Shown piece after piece: positions 1 through 7,280 of a stretch of DNA of 64,000 nucleotides (position 1 is its first letter; every line of letters begins with the position of its first letter). The position numbers were made by a program, and so were the translations under genes. The stretch is from the NCBI GenBank assembly GCA_964414835.1, contig CAYPWY010000007.1, positions 1-64,000 of the forward strand, written 5' to 3'. This DNA comes from Eshraghiella sp964414835 (GTDB lineage Bacteria > Bacillota > Clostridia > Lachnospirales > Lachnospiraceae). The notes beneath the pieces were generated by a model. It did no database searches. It was not told where the DNA came from and saw nothing but the letters and a program-made list of their open reading frames with translations.

Positions 1-60
1 ACCCAAGCAATATGGACTAGATCCTTAGTCTAGCGCGTATGCCAATTCCGCCACGGCTGC
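1..60 (-). tRNA. tRNA-Leu (anticodon AAG), partial at window edge
   Basis: The 5' part of a leucine tRNA on the minus strand: acceptor GCAGCCG, D-arm, and an anticodon arm with stem CTAGA/TCTAG and loop CUAAGGA, giving anticodon AAG with U33. The variable arm and T-arm lie outside the window. It is nearly identical to the complete copy at 105-189, from which it differs in the acceptor stem. Confidence 0.9.
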
Positions 61-104
61 TTGTACCACAGCAACGCTGTGAACCAAATATTAAGTTAAC
101 AAAG

Positions 105-189
105 TGCAGTCGGCGGGACTTGAACCCGCACCCAAGCAATATGGACTAGATCCTTAGTCTAGCGCGTATGCCAATTCCGCCACGACTGC
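105..189 (-). tRNA. tRNA-Leu (anticodon AAG)
   Basis: Complete class II tRNA. Acceptor GCAGTCG pairs with CGACTGC, followed by discriminator A. The anticodon stem CTAGA/TCTAG encloses CUAAGGA, so the anticodon is AAG. There is a long variable arm and a T-arm containing GGTTCAAGTCC. CCA is not encoded. It lies 44 bp upstream of the partial copy at 1-60 in the same direction, so the two are probably one transcript. A34 in a leucine tRNA is unusual in bacteria and would need deamination to inosine to decode broadly. Confidence 0.93.
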
Positions 190-225
190 CTATGTAAATG
201 ACACCTATCATCAGCGCCGAATGAA

Positions 226-254
226 ATGATACCATAATAAACGATTAATTGCAA
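226..254 (-). promoter_or_regulatory. Promoter for the tRNA-Leu(AAG) pair
   Basis: On the minus strand, -35 TTGCAA (249-254) and -10 TATCAT (226-231) are separated by 17 bp. The -10 ends 36 bp upstream of the tRNA at 105-189. Confidence 0.7.
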
Positions 255-320
255 CCCTAAAATTAAATTTTTTTGTTTTTTCTTTTATTTTTTATAATAA
301 AACTTTTTATTTTTTGGATA

Positions 321-349
321 TTGACAGGAACAAATCATAATGATATTAT
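321..349 (+). promoter_or_regulatory. Promoter for tRNA-Leu(CAG)
   Basis: A perfect -35 TTGACA (321-326), a 17-bp spacer and -10 TATTAT (344-349), ending 10 bp before the tRNA. Confidence 0.8.
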
Positions 350-359
350 TATAAAGCTT

Positions 360-443
360 GCAGTCGTGGCGGAATTGGCATACGCGCATGATTCAGGTTC
401 ATGTCCGCTTACGCGGGTGTGGGTTCAAGTCCCATCGACTGCA
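360..443 (+). tRNA. tRNA-Leu (anticodon CAG)
   Basis: Class II tRNA with acceptor GCAGTCG/CGACTGC plus A. The anticodon stem CATGA/TCATG encloses UUCAGGU, so the anticodon is CAG (reads CUG). The long variable arm forms the hairpin TCCGCTTACGCGGG, and the T-arm is intact. CCA is not encoded. Its first 28 bases match those of the AAG tRNA at 105-189, so the two share recent ancestry but are transcribed divergently. Confidence 0.94.
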
Positions 444-451
444 CTGCAAAT

Positions 452-485
452 ATCCCTGAAGAATTTTCTTCAGGGATTATTTTTC
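452..485 (+). terminator. Terminator of tRNA-Leu(CAG)
   Basis: The hairpin ATCCCTGAAGA/TCTTCAGGGAT is followed by a T-rich run. It ends about 40 bp before the convergent response-regulator ORF. Confidence 0.85.
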
Positions 486-527
486 ATAGCTCTTTTTCAT
501 GGTTCAGAATCCCCCGGACAGAATTTT

Positions 528-911
528 TTATTTACGCTTCTTTTTAAATTTGGCAAGGGTTGCCTTAACCTGTTCAAAATCCAAGGGCTTCGTAATATAC
601 CCGTTCATTCCGTGGCTTCCTGCCAGCCTTATATCATTGGAAAAGGCCTCCGCTGTGACAGCAATAACGGGAATCCTATCACCGCCTATATCTGCAAGCT
701 CTCTTATTCCGTCCACTGCCTCATATCCGTTTTTAACCGGCATCTGAATGTCCATCATAATCAAATCAAAGGCATCCTTGCCCGAACTCTTAAAAACATC
801 TATTGCTTCCTGACCGTTACATGCGGTTGTCACAACCGCATCATTCATGCCTAACATTTCGCAGGCAATTTCCATATTAAGCTCATTGTCTTCAACAAGA
901 AGAATTTTCAT
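528..911 (-). CDS. Response-regulator receiver domain (detached C-terminal part of a hybrid kinase)
   Basis: A 127-residue stand-alone REC domain. The acidic pair E7-D8, phospho-acceptor D54 (in MMDIQMP), T86 and K108 (in TKPL) are all present, so the domain looks competent to take up phosphate. There is no output domain. It lies just downstream of the kinase at 980-2194. Removing one copy of the 23-bp duplication at 969-1014 puts it in frame with that kinase, so it was probably the receiver domain of a single hybrid sensor kinase. The ATG at 911 has no good ribosome site of its own, which makes independent translation doubtful. Confidence 0.85.
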   Translation of the reverse strand: MKILLVEDNELNMEIACEMLGMNDAVVTTACNGQEAIDVFKSSGKDAFDLIMMDIQMPVKNGYEAVDGIRELADIGGDRIPVIAVTAEAFSNDIRLAGSHGMNGYITKPLDFEQVKATLAKFKKKRK

Positions 912-968
912 GCCTGATATATCATTATCTGCATATATCTCAGGCTTTGCTTCCTCTGTGTCAAGCTT

Positions 969-1014
969 AATTTCCAGGATTACGGTAAAGCAATTTCCAG
1001 GATTACGGTAAAGC
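969..1014. repeat. 23-bp perfect tandem duplication that splits the hybrid kinase
   Basis: Two exact head-to-tail copies, 969-991 and 992-1014. Because 23 is not a multiple of 3, the second copy shifts the kinase frame and brings in the TAA at 980-982. With a single copy the kinase end would continue as ILEIKLDTEEAKPEIYADN and run in frame into the REC domain at 911. Confidence 0.95.
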
Positions 1015-2194
1015 AGCTTCCTTCACCCACAGTACTTTCAAGCTTGATATTACCCTTCATCATGTCAATAATATTTTTGGTTACTGCAAGTCCAAGTTCT
1101 GCATATGGAATATGGCTTCTGTAGGAATCATCGGTTCTGACAAAAGGCTCAAAAATTCTGTCCTGCATATTCTCATCAATACCTATCCCGTAGTCCCTCA
1201 CTTCAAATCTGTATTGTCCATATCCGCTTCTTGGTACAGAGAGCTCCGTTATTGTAAATTCTATTTCCGAACCCTCATAAGAAAATTTGGATGCATTGGA
1301 AATAAGATTGACCATGATTTTGTGAAGTCTTACTTTATCACCCATCAGCTTCGTGTGTCTGATGTTACTGTACTGCACAACAAGATTCTGTGATTTTGCC
1401 ATCAAATCCGGTTCAATAATGCTCTGTATTTCTTTAATGAGACTGTCAATCCTGAATTTATCGCGCTGAATCTTGGTATCACCGCTTTCAATTTCATTCA
1501 TATCAAGAATCTTGTCCATAAGCTCTAAAAGCTGGTTTCCCGATTCATTAACCGTATAAAGATATTTTCCCAGTTTATCAATGTCTTCCATGTTGGCAAT
1601 GGCAAGCTTTGTCATACTGATTATGGCATTGAGGGGTATCCTTATATCACGTGACATTTGCGTCAAAAAATCACGCGTTGCCGTATTGGAATTTCTTGCA
1701 CATTCAAGTTCGTCCTCCAAAGGCTGAATCCATTCATATCTTGAGGAAACGTCCTTCTGTACCAAAATAACAAGCCCCGGACCGCCGTTATATCCGTCAA
1801 AAATAAGGGTGTTGGCGACCCATGAATAATTTCCTCCTGTGTCCCGTCTGAAATCCGCTTCAAGAGTTTTGGTTCCAAGCGCATTTTCATCAGCAAGTTT
1901 TTCAAGGCTGAGAAATTGGGCAAGCTTGTCCCTGTCATCAGGATGGTATTGCGGGACAATTGTTTTAATCCAATCATTAAATTTACAATCGGAATTGTAA
2001 TTAATCCGGACCATATCATCCTTAAAGCAATATATCTCCCCAGCTGTAATGTCTATCTGATATATTGCGGTATATATATTACCGATGGCAGAAAGTATCT
2101 GCTGGTTAATAATACTCATTCTATGCAGATTATCAACAATTTCCTTGCCTTTATCCGCACAACATATTTTTTCGTTATAATAAGTATGGTCCAT
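980..2194 (-). CDS. PAS sensor histidine kinase, truncated and lacking the phospho-acceptor His
   Basis: About 404 residues from the ATG at 2194, which has AAGGG 7 bp upstream; an ORF start at 2215 lacks a ribosome site. A PAS-like region covers roughly residues 35-150, followed by a dimerisation helix and a HATPase domain. The H-box reads MSRDIRIPLNAI where the family has S-H-[ED]-[IV]-R-T-P, so Arg182 (codon at 1649-1651) stands in place of the phosphorylated His. The N-box (NLISNASKF) and DxGxG (DYGIGI) are present, but the G2 box is worn to AELGLA. No membrane segment is seen, so it is likely cytoplasmic. The stop comes from the 23-bp duplication at 969-1014. It is probably an inactive or regulatory remnant of a hybrid kinase. 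Confidence 0.85.
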   Translation of the reverse strand: MDHTYYNEKICCADKGKEIVDNLHRMSIINQQILSAIGNIYTAIYQIDITAGEIYCFKDDMVRINYNSDCKFNDWIKTIVPQYHPDDRDKLAQFLSLEKLADENALGTKTLEADFRRDTGGNYSWVANTLIFDGYNGGPGLVILVQKDVSSRYEWIQPLEDELECARNSNTATRDFLTQMSRDIRIPLNAIISMTKLAIANMEDIDKLGKYLYTVNESGNQLLELMDKILDMNEIESGDTKIQRDKFRIDSLIKEIQSIIEPDLMAKSQNLVVQYSNIRHTKLMGDKVRLHKIMVNLISNASKFSYEGSEIEFTITELSVPRSGYGQYRFEVRDYGIGIDENMQDRIFEPFVRTDDSYRSHIPYAELGLAVTKNIIDMMKGNIKLESTVGEGSCFTVILEIALP

Positions 2195-2350
2195 AAATTG
2201 TCCCTTCATATACAATATGTATTTATAATATTTTATTACATATTTTTTATAATTTCACCATTTTTTATTACGTTTTCTTGATAAAATTCCTTTACAATCA
2301 TATAATTAAGCCATATCCTATAAAATGGAGTCTTTGATAAAGCACATTCT

Positions 2351-2388
2351 CTAAATTTGTATCAGATTCTCCTAATTTGTAGTCAGAT
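2351..2388. repeat. Two 17-bp direct repeats in front of the zinc-ribbon gene
   Basis: Related copies beginning at 2351 and 2372 (CTAAATTTGTATCAGAT and CTAATTTGTAGTCAGAT), 21 bp apart start to start, ending 4 bp before the -35 box at 2393. Two-turn spacing just upstream of -35 is the usual layout for an activator binding as a tandem dimer. No regulator is identified. Confidence 0.5.
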
Positions 2389-2392
2389 GTAA

Positions 2393-2421
2393 TTGCTAAA
2401 TTTACCGACATGTGTTAAAAT
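2393..2421 (+). promoter_or_regulatory. Promoter of the zinc-ribbon membrane protein
   Basis: -35 TTGCTA (2393-2398), 17-bp spacer, -10 TAAAAT (2416-2421), 37 bp before the start codon at 2459. Confidence 0.6.
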
Positions 2422-2458
2422 ATACAGATAAAATAACACACCACTACGGAGGTATATT

Positions 2459-3526
2459 ATGTTTTGTATTTACTGCGGTAATGAAATACCTGAGGGTACA
2501 GTATGCCCGTGCCGTACACAGGCAGCGTCAGCCGATACGACAGCGGTTAACAACGCCCGGCCGGACAATACTGCTTCATATGACTCACCTGTAAGCCGTG
2601 ATACTGCGCCTTTTCAGGAGTTTGGATATAACAACGGCAGTTATAATAATAGCTATAATAACGGTTACAACAATTATAACAAAGCTGCATACAATGGAAA
2701 TACGTCACATGCTTACTATAATGAGATAGTCCAGCTTTCACCCCGTCATATTGCAATCAAGGAATCGCTAGGTTCACCCCTTGCGCTTATAACAGCTATT
2801 CTTTTTTCAGCAGGGACTTTGCTTACTTTTTTCTATAATTTTTACATAAACATTTTCTCTGTGCTGATTATTATTGCAATGTGGATTACATATGCTGGTG
2901 CACGCAGGCAGCACGCTCCTGCCAAAACCGGAGGACTTACAATCTATTCCGGCATTTTGATTGCACAGATTGTGCTTTTAAGTATATTATATGCTATTAT
3001 AACTGTATTTCTTGTTATATCCGCATTTATTCCTACACAGCTTAATCAGCTATATGCAGATGCCGTCAGTTATATATACATTAACTATAATCTGGTAGTA
3101 ACACCGGCTACAATCAACCTGTCATCTGCTATATTTATTATACTTATAGTGGTATGGACATGCATTTTTATATTCGGCATTTTCTACTATGCCACACTTA
3201 GGTCAAGCATTACATCAATACGAGCAGAAATCAACAATCGGCCTACACGCCACAAAATATCAGTTTTTCCTATGGTGCTGCTTATACTCAGCGGTGTCGG
3301 ATCCATTGCGCAGAATATCTTTTCCCTTATGACGCGCAATGCAAGGAGTCATCTTATTAATTCTATGTTTAACTCGGTGTTTGAAGCATACGAAATAGAC
3401 AATATAAGTTTTACATACCATCCCGGTATTATGAGCTATGTAGGTTCAATACTTATTGCAGTTTCAACCATATTCAGTGCTTTAATATTCCTGACTCTCC
3501 GTTCAAAGCTTAAAAACACTGATTAA
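2459..3526 (+). CDS. Zinc-ribbon polytopic membrane protein, function unknown
   Basis: 355 residues. The N-terminus carries a short zinc ribbon (C3, C6, C16, C18 in the pattern CxxC...CxC), followed by a low-complexity Asn/Tyr/Gly linker (about residues 55-80). Five hydrophobic segments follow, near 108-146, 160-190, 222-248, 266-288 and 327-348. The ribosome site GGAGG sits 8 bp before the ATG. Zinc ribbon plus tail-end membrane domains is a common architecture in Firmicutes for uncharacterised envelope proteins; no catalytic motif was seen. It stands alone between its own promoter (2393-2421) and terminator (3546-3590). Confidence 0.8.
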   Translation: MFCIYCGNEIPEGTVCPCRTQAASADTTAVNNARPDNTASYDSPVSRDTAPFQEFGYNNGSYNNSYNNGYNNYNKAAYNGNTSHAYYNEIVQLSPRHIAIKESLGSPLALITAILFSAGTLLTFFYNFYINIFSVLIIIAMWITYAGARRQHAPAKTGGLTIYSGILIAQIVLLSILYAIITVFLVISAFIPTQLNQLYADAVSYIYINYNLVVTPATINLSSAIFIILIVVWTCIFIFGIFYYATLRSSITSIRAEINNRPTRHKISVFPMVLLILSGVGSIAQNIFSLMTRNARSHLINSMFNSVFEAYEIDNISFTYHPGIMSYVGSILIAVSTIFSALIFLTLRSKLKNTD

Positions 3527-3545
3527 GGCTACCATACAATAAATT

Positions 3546-3590
3546 AGGTGCTCCAAAGCATTCCTTACGGCGGCTATGGAACACCTTTTT
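3546..3590 (+). terminator. Terminator of the zinc-ribbon gene
   Basis: Arms AGGTG-C-TCCA and TGGA-A-CACCT (one mismatch) around a 21-base loop, then TTTTT. Confidence 0.7.
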
Positions 3591-3606
3591 ATATATGCGG
3601 GAAAAC

Positions 3607-4407
3607 TCAGGGCTGTCTGCCGACCTTCTTCTCCAGAATATTAATCAGTTTATACAAAACAGCGGATAATATACATAGTATTACTATCGACAGTAAAACC
3701 CAATCCATCTTGAAAACCTGACTTCCATATATTATAAGATAGCCAAGTCCCTTTTTCGCTGCAAGAAACTCACCGATTATAACACCCACAAGCGAAAGGC
3801 CGAGATTAACTTTCATTGTATTCACTATTGTAGGTACGGAGGAAGGAATTACAAGCTTGAAAAGAATATGCCTTTTGCTTCCTCCAAGAGTCTGTACCAG
3901 TTTTATTTTCTCAGGGTCAGTTTCTATAAAAGCGGTATATATACTTAAAATTGCTCCAAAAACCGCAACCGATACGGCAGCAACAACAATGGTCTTAATA
4001 TTGTTGCCCAGCCACACAATAAGCACAGGGGCAAGTGCCGACTTGGGAAGGCTGTTGAGAAGTACAATGTATGGTTCCGCTATGCAGAAAACCATTCTGA
4101 ACCTCCACATAAGTACAGCAAAAAGCATACCGGCACATATTACTATGGCGAAGCAGATAAGCGTTTCATAGACAGTGACCCATATATGCTCCCATATCAG
4201 TCCGCTTGCCGACATACTGATAAAGCATTTGATGATTCTTGACGGACTGCTGAAAATAAATGAATTCAAAAATCCCAGCCTTGCACCAAGCTCCCAGCCA
4301 CCTATAAGAAATACAAACACAAGAATACGTGCAATTAGGACAATGCGTTTATTTCTTTTTATGCGGTTGATGTATTTCAAGTGACCTACAGAACATATTT
4401 CAGCCAT
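3607..4407 (-). CDS. ABC importer permease, SsuC/TauC/ThiX type
   Basis: 266 residues from the ATG at 4407, which is preceded by AGGAG at 10 bp and overlaps the end of the upstream ATPase gene by 8 bp. A BPD-type inner-membrane permease with about six membrane segments. The EAA coupling loop is visible as KLVQTLGGSKRHILFKLVIP. The SsuBC/TauBC/ThiXZ families import sulfonates, taurine, nitrate or pyrimidine precursors of thiamine; the sequence does not settle which. The ATPase partner is at 4400-5167. No substrate-binding protein gene lies on either side, so it must be encoded elsewhere or be missing. Confidence 0.85.
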   Translation of the reverse strand: MAEICSVGHLKYINRIKRNKRIVLIARILVFVFLIGGWELGARLGFLNSFIFSSPSRIIKCFISMSASGLIWEHIWVTVYETLICFAIVICAGMLFAVLMWRFRMVFCIAEPYIVLLNSLPKSALAPVLIVWLGNNIKTIVVAAVSVAVFGAILSIYTAFIETDPEKIKLVQTLGGSKRHILFKLVIPSSVPTIVNTMKVNLGLSLVGVIIGEFLAAKKGLGYLIIYGSQVFKMDWVLLSIVILCILSAVLYKLINILEKKVGRQP

Positions 4408-5167
4408 TTTCGTTAAGCTCCTTCCATAATATATTAAAATAGTCCTTGAACTGCGGTGCATTTCTTCGCATAAGCGGCGTCATATCCGAATCAGGAAACC
4501 TGATAGGAATGGATGCTGCCACTCTTCCCGGACGTTTTGTCAGTACATAAACCATATCTCCCACAGATATTGCTTCCGATAAGTCATGCGTCACAAGGAT
4601 GGCGGTTTTGTGTTCCTTTTTGATGATGGAAGCAATGTCGTCACATACCGTAAGACGGGTCTGGTAATCCAGTGCCGAGAACGGCTCGTCAAGTAAAAGA
4701 ATCTCCGGCTCAAGCACCAATGTCCTTATCAGTGCCACACGCTGTCTCATACCACCGGACAGTTCGGACGGCTTTGCTGCCTTGAAGTCTCCAAGACCGT
4801 ACTGGTCCAGCAGCTTCTCCGCACGCTGTTTACCATCATCATCCTTTTTTCTTTGTATTTCAAGGCCCAGAACCACGTTGCTGTATATTGAACGCCACTC
4901 AAACAAATGGTCATGCTGAAGCATATATCCTATTGAGCCGCCTGCTTCTTTTACGGAACGGCCATTTACAAGGATGCTCCCTGTATCAGGATTTATAATT
5001 CCGGCTATAAGTGACAAAAGAGTGGATTTGCCGCAGCCGGAAGGTCCAACGATGGATATAAAGCTGCCTTTTGGTACATTAAGCGAGATGTCATATAAAG
5101 CATAAGTCTCGCCCTGTTTGCTGTGGTAGGAGTAAGATACATTCTTAAGTGTAAGGGCATCACTCAT
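4400..5167 (-). CDS. ABC importer ATPase, SsuB/TauB/ThiZ type
   Basis: 255 residues with the full ATPase set: Walker A GPSGCGKST (about residues 40-48), Q-loop at MLQHDHLF, signature LSGGMRQR, Walker B ILLLDEPFSALD and H-loop VTHD. The C-terminus MTPLMRRN...FKDYFNILWKEL is typical of the nitrate/sulfonate/taurine subfamily. It powers the permease at 3607-4407; the overlapping genes suggest coupled translation. Start at ATG 5167 with AAGGAG upstream. The substrate is not predictable. A thiamine-precursor role is possible given thiN in the same window, but the two loci are 21 kb apart. Confidence 0.88.
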   Translation of the reverse strand: MSDALTLKNVSYSYHSKQGETYALYDISLNVPKGSFISIVGPSGCGKSTLLSLIAGIINPDTGSILVNGRSVKEAGGSIGYMLQHDHLFEWRSIYSNVVLGLEIQRKKDDDGKQRAEKLLDQYGLGDFKAAKPSELSGGMRQRVALIRTLVLEPEILLLDEPFSALDYQTRLTVCDDIASIIKKEHKTAILVTHDLSEAISVGDMVYVLTKRPGRVAASIPIRFPDSDMTPLMRRNAPQFKDYFNILWKELNENG

Positions 5168-5237
5168 ATTTTTCTCCTTAATATTCCATAACGGAACTAT
5201 AATTATATGCTTAAGATATATTATTTTATGAAAAATA

Positions 5238-5266
5238 TTGAAAAGAGTTCTGTATTACGGTAAAAT
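5238..5266 (+). promoter_or_regulatory. Promoter of the DHH phosphoesterase gene
   Basis: -35 TTGAAA (5238-5243), 17-bp spacer, -10 TAAAAT (5261-5266). Confidence 0.55.
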
Positions 5267-5332
5267 ATCAGTATAAAAGGCAGCGTCGGGATTACTGTAA
5301 ATATTACAATTAGAATACTTATGAGGTGCAAT

Positions 5333-6340
5333 ATGAACAAATTTAAGGAAATTATCAATAACATACGCGGGAGCCATGTATATATCCAGACTCATAATTT
5401 CCCGGACCCGGATGCCATCGCCAGTGCCTTTGGCTTGTCCGTATTACTTGAGCAATATAATATAGCAACATCCATATGCTATAAGGGCAAAATAGAGCGA
5501 TTCAGCACTAATGGTTTTATTGAAAAGCTTAACATCAAGCTTATAGATTTGGATACCATTGATGACATGAGCGAATCCGATGAGATAATTCTCGTTGATT
5601 CCCAGAAGGGCAATTCCAACATAGTGGATGCGCCCGGAGATGAGATAATCTGCATTGACCACCATCCTACATTTGACAATGGCTTTGAGGTTAATTACAG
5701 ATATGCGGATATTCGCCCGGAATTAGGGGCATGTGCCACCATTATTGCCAAATATTATTTTGAAAATAATATCCAGATGGATAAAAGAGTGGCAACGGCA
5801 CTTCTTTATGGAATAAAGAGCGACACAATGGGACTGTCAAGAGGCGTGTCGCAGGATGATGTTGACGCATATCAGGCACTGTTCAAGATTTGTGATATGT
5901 CCTTAATCCAGTCATTAGACCACTGTTCATTGAAATTTGATGATTTAAAGGCATATGCCAACGGAATCAACAGCATTAAGGTATATGACAATGTCTGTTT
6001 TGCCAACACCGGATATAACTGTCCGGAGGCATTAATTGCCAGTATATCCGACTTTATGCTTGATTTGGTTGAGGTGGATTTTACGGTTGTATATTCTATC
6101 AGGAAGGACGGAATCAAGCTGTCAGTGAGAAGCATAGGCGATATTGATGCGGGAATTGTTGCCAACGAGGCCCTTACCGGAATAGGCAGCGGCGGCGGTC
6201 ATGCGGAGATGGCAGGCGGATTTGTACCATTTGATACTAATCCGGGCACAACCGGAAAGCTTGAGCCGTTAATCGGTCTTATAGAAGAAAGATTCCTTGC
6301 ATCAATAGGACGGAATCACAGAAATTATATTGAACAATAA
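5333..6340 (+). CDS. DHH-family phosphoesterase (NrnA/RecJ-like)
   Basis: 335 residues from the ATG at 5333, which has GAGGTG at good spacing; an in-frame ATG at 5321 overlaps that ribosome site. Motif I is HNFPDPDAIASAFG, motif II VDSQ and motif III the name-giving DHH (CIDHHPTF). A DHHA1 domain follows, with GSGGGHAEMAGG near the C-terminus. Family members are manganese-dependent phosphodiesterases that degrade nanoRNA, pAp or cyclic dinucleotides. The length and lack of membrane or GGDEF parts favour an NrnA-like cytoplasmic enzyme over GdpP. It is monocistronic, followed by tRNA-Thr. Confidence 0.85.
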   Translation: MNKFKEIINNIRGSHVYIQTHNFPDPDAIASAFGLSVLLEQYNIATSICYKGKIERFSTNGFIEKLNIKLIDLDTIDDMSESDEIILVDSQKGNSNIVDAPGDEIICIDHHPTFDNGFEVNYRYADIRPELGACATIIAKYYFENNIQMDKRVATALLYGIKSDTMGLSRGVSQDDVDAYQALFKICDMSLIQSLDHCSLKFDDLKAYANGINSIKVYDNVCFANTGYNCPEALIASISDFMLDLVEVDFTVVYSIRKDGIKLSVRSIGDIDAGIVANEALTGIGSGGGHAEMAGGFVPFDTNPGTTGKLEPLIGLIEERFLASIGRNHRNYIEQ

Positions 6341-6350
6341 CAAAAAACAC

Positions 6351-6379
6351 TTTACTTTTTCTCCCGGTATATGTATAAT
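6351..6379 (+). promoter_or_regulatory. Promoter of tRNA-Thr
   Basis: -35 TTTACT (6351-6356), 17-bp spacer, -10 TATAAT (6374-6379), 34 bp before the tRNA. Confidence 0.65.
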
Positions 6380-6413
6380 AACATCTGTCGTGGAAAAATA
6401 ACTCACGATATTT

Positions 6414-6486
6414 GCTGAAATAGCTCAGTTGGTAGAGCAGCTGATTCGTAATCAGCAGGTCGAGGGTTCGAGTCCCTTTTTCAGCT
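6414..6486 (+). tRNA. tRNA-Thr (anticodon CGU)
   Basis: 73-base class I tRNA. Acceptor GCTGAAA/TTTCAGC plus T; D-arm TAGCTCAGTTGGTAGAGCA; anticodon stem GCTGA/TCAGC with loop UUCGUAA giving CGU; T-arm GAGGGTTCGAGTCCCTT. CCA is not encoded. Confidence 0.95.
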
Positions 6487-6497
6487 TATCAAAGCAG

Positions 6498-6549
6498 GGT
6501 GCTCCGAAATTATGAATGTTTTAATCCATAATTTCGGAGCACCTTTTTT
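6498..6549 (+). terminator. Terminator of tRNA-Thr
   Basis: A long hairpin with arms GGTGCTCCGAAATTATG and CATAATTTCGGAGCACC followed by TTTTTT. Confidence 0.9.
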
Positions 6550-6658
6550 AAGCTGTAATGATTATTTCACAAAAACACTAATCTTAACGGTCATTTTCCA
6601 CATAACATAATGTATATACTGCTGCTTAAATACATAAACTTACCTTGAGGTATTTATT

Positions 6659-7180
6659 ATGAATCAATTAAAACGTTATGTAATTATCGGAGCCGTTTTC
6701 GTCCTAATCGCAGGAACATGTTCTCATTTCCTATATGGCTGGACAAATAATAATTTTATAATAGGAGCCATTTCTCCTGTCAATGAGTCAACCTGGGAGC
6801 ATATGAAATTAGTGTTTTTTCCTATGCTGGTATACTCTTTTTTTATAATTGTGAAATTAAAAGGAGCTTATCCTTACATTACTTCCTCAATGCTTTACGG
6901 GACCCTGCTTGGGACTTTACTGATTCCTTTTATTTTTTATACTTATACCGGAATTCTCGGTTATAATATTTTTATATTCGATTTTCTGACATTTGTATTG
7001 AGTGTTATAATAGCATTTTATGTTGTTTACAAACTGGCATTACGGGGCAAAAAGCAAAATGATACGATTCTGCTATTGATTCTGACAGTGCTTTTTGTGT
7101 TATGCTTTGTATCATTTACCTATTATACGCCAAATATTGCACTGTTTACTGACCCAACACTGGAAACGGTCAATGAATGA
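6659..7180 (+). CDS. Small polytopic membrane protein, DUF6512-like
   Basis: 173 residues with about five hydrophobic segments. The stretch ISPVNESTWEHMKLVFFP after the first segment resembles the conserved motif of the DUF6512 family of uncharacterised Firmicutes membrane proteins; this is from memory of the family, without a search. There is a very polar glycine-free loop (RGKKQNDT) between the last two segments. The gene stands alone. No enzymatic or transport motif was recognised. Confidence 0.7.
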   Translation: MNQLKRYVIIGAVFVLIAGTCSHFLYGWTNNNFIIGAISPVNESTWEHMKLVFFPMLVYSFFIIVKLKGAYPYITSSMLYGTLLGTLLIPFIFYTYTGILGYNIFIFDFLTFVLSVIIAFYVVYKLALRGKKQNDTILLLILTVLFVLCFVSFTYYTPNIALFTDPTLETVNE

Positions 7181-7240
7181 TATTACAATCTGAGATTACA
7201 ATAAAGTCATTTTCTGTGTAAGCATTTGAAATATTACCGC

Positions 7241-7268
7241 AAAAAAGGAGACACCTGAGTGTCTCCTT
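7241..7268 (-). terminator. Terminator of the LCP gene
   Basis: Perfect 10-bp stem AAGGAGACAC/GTGTCTCCTT with a 4-base loop; on the minus strand it is followed by a T-run. It lies 12 bp after the LCP stop codon. Confidence 0.85.
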
Positions 7269-7280
7269 ATATAATATATT

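Noticed and set aside
273..854. 193-codon plus-strand ORF
   Set aside because: It runs through tRNA-Leu(CAG) and the terminator, then lies antisense to the receiver domain; no ribosome site.
5168..5320. TPP riboswitch before the thiamine-type ABC pair
   Set aside because: No CUGAGA/ACCTG-type thi-box could be found on either strand.
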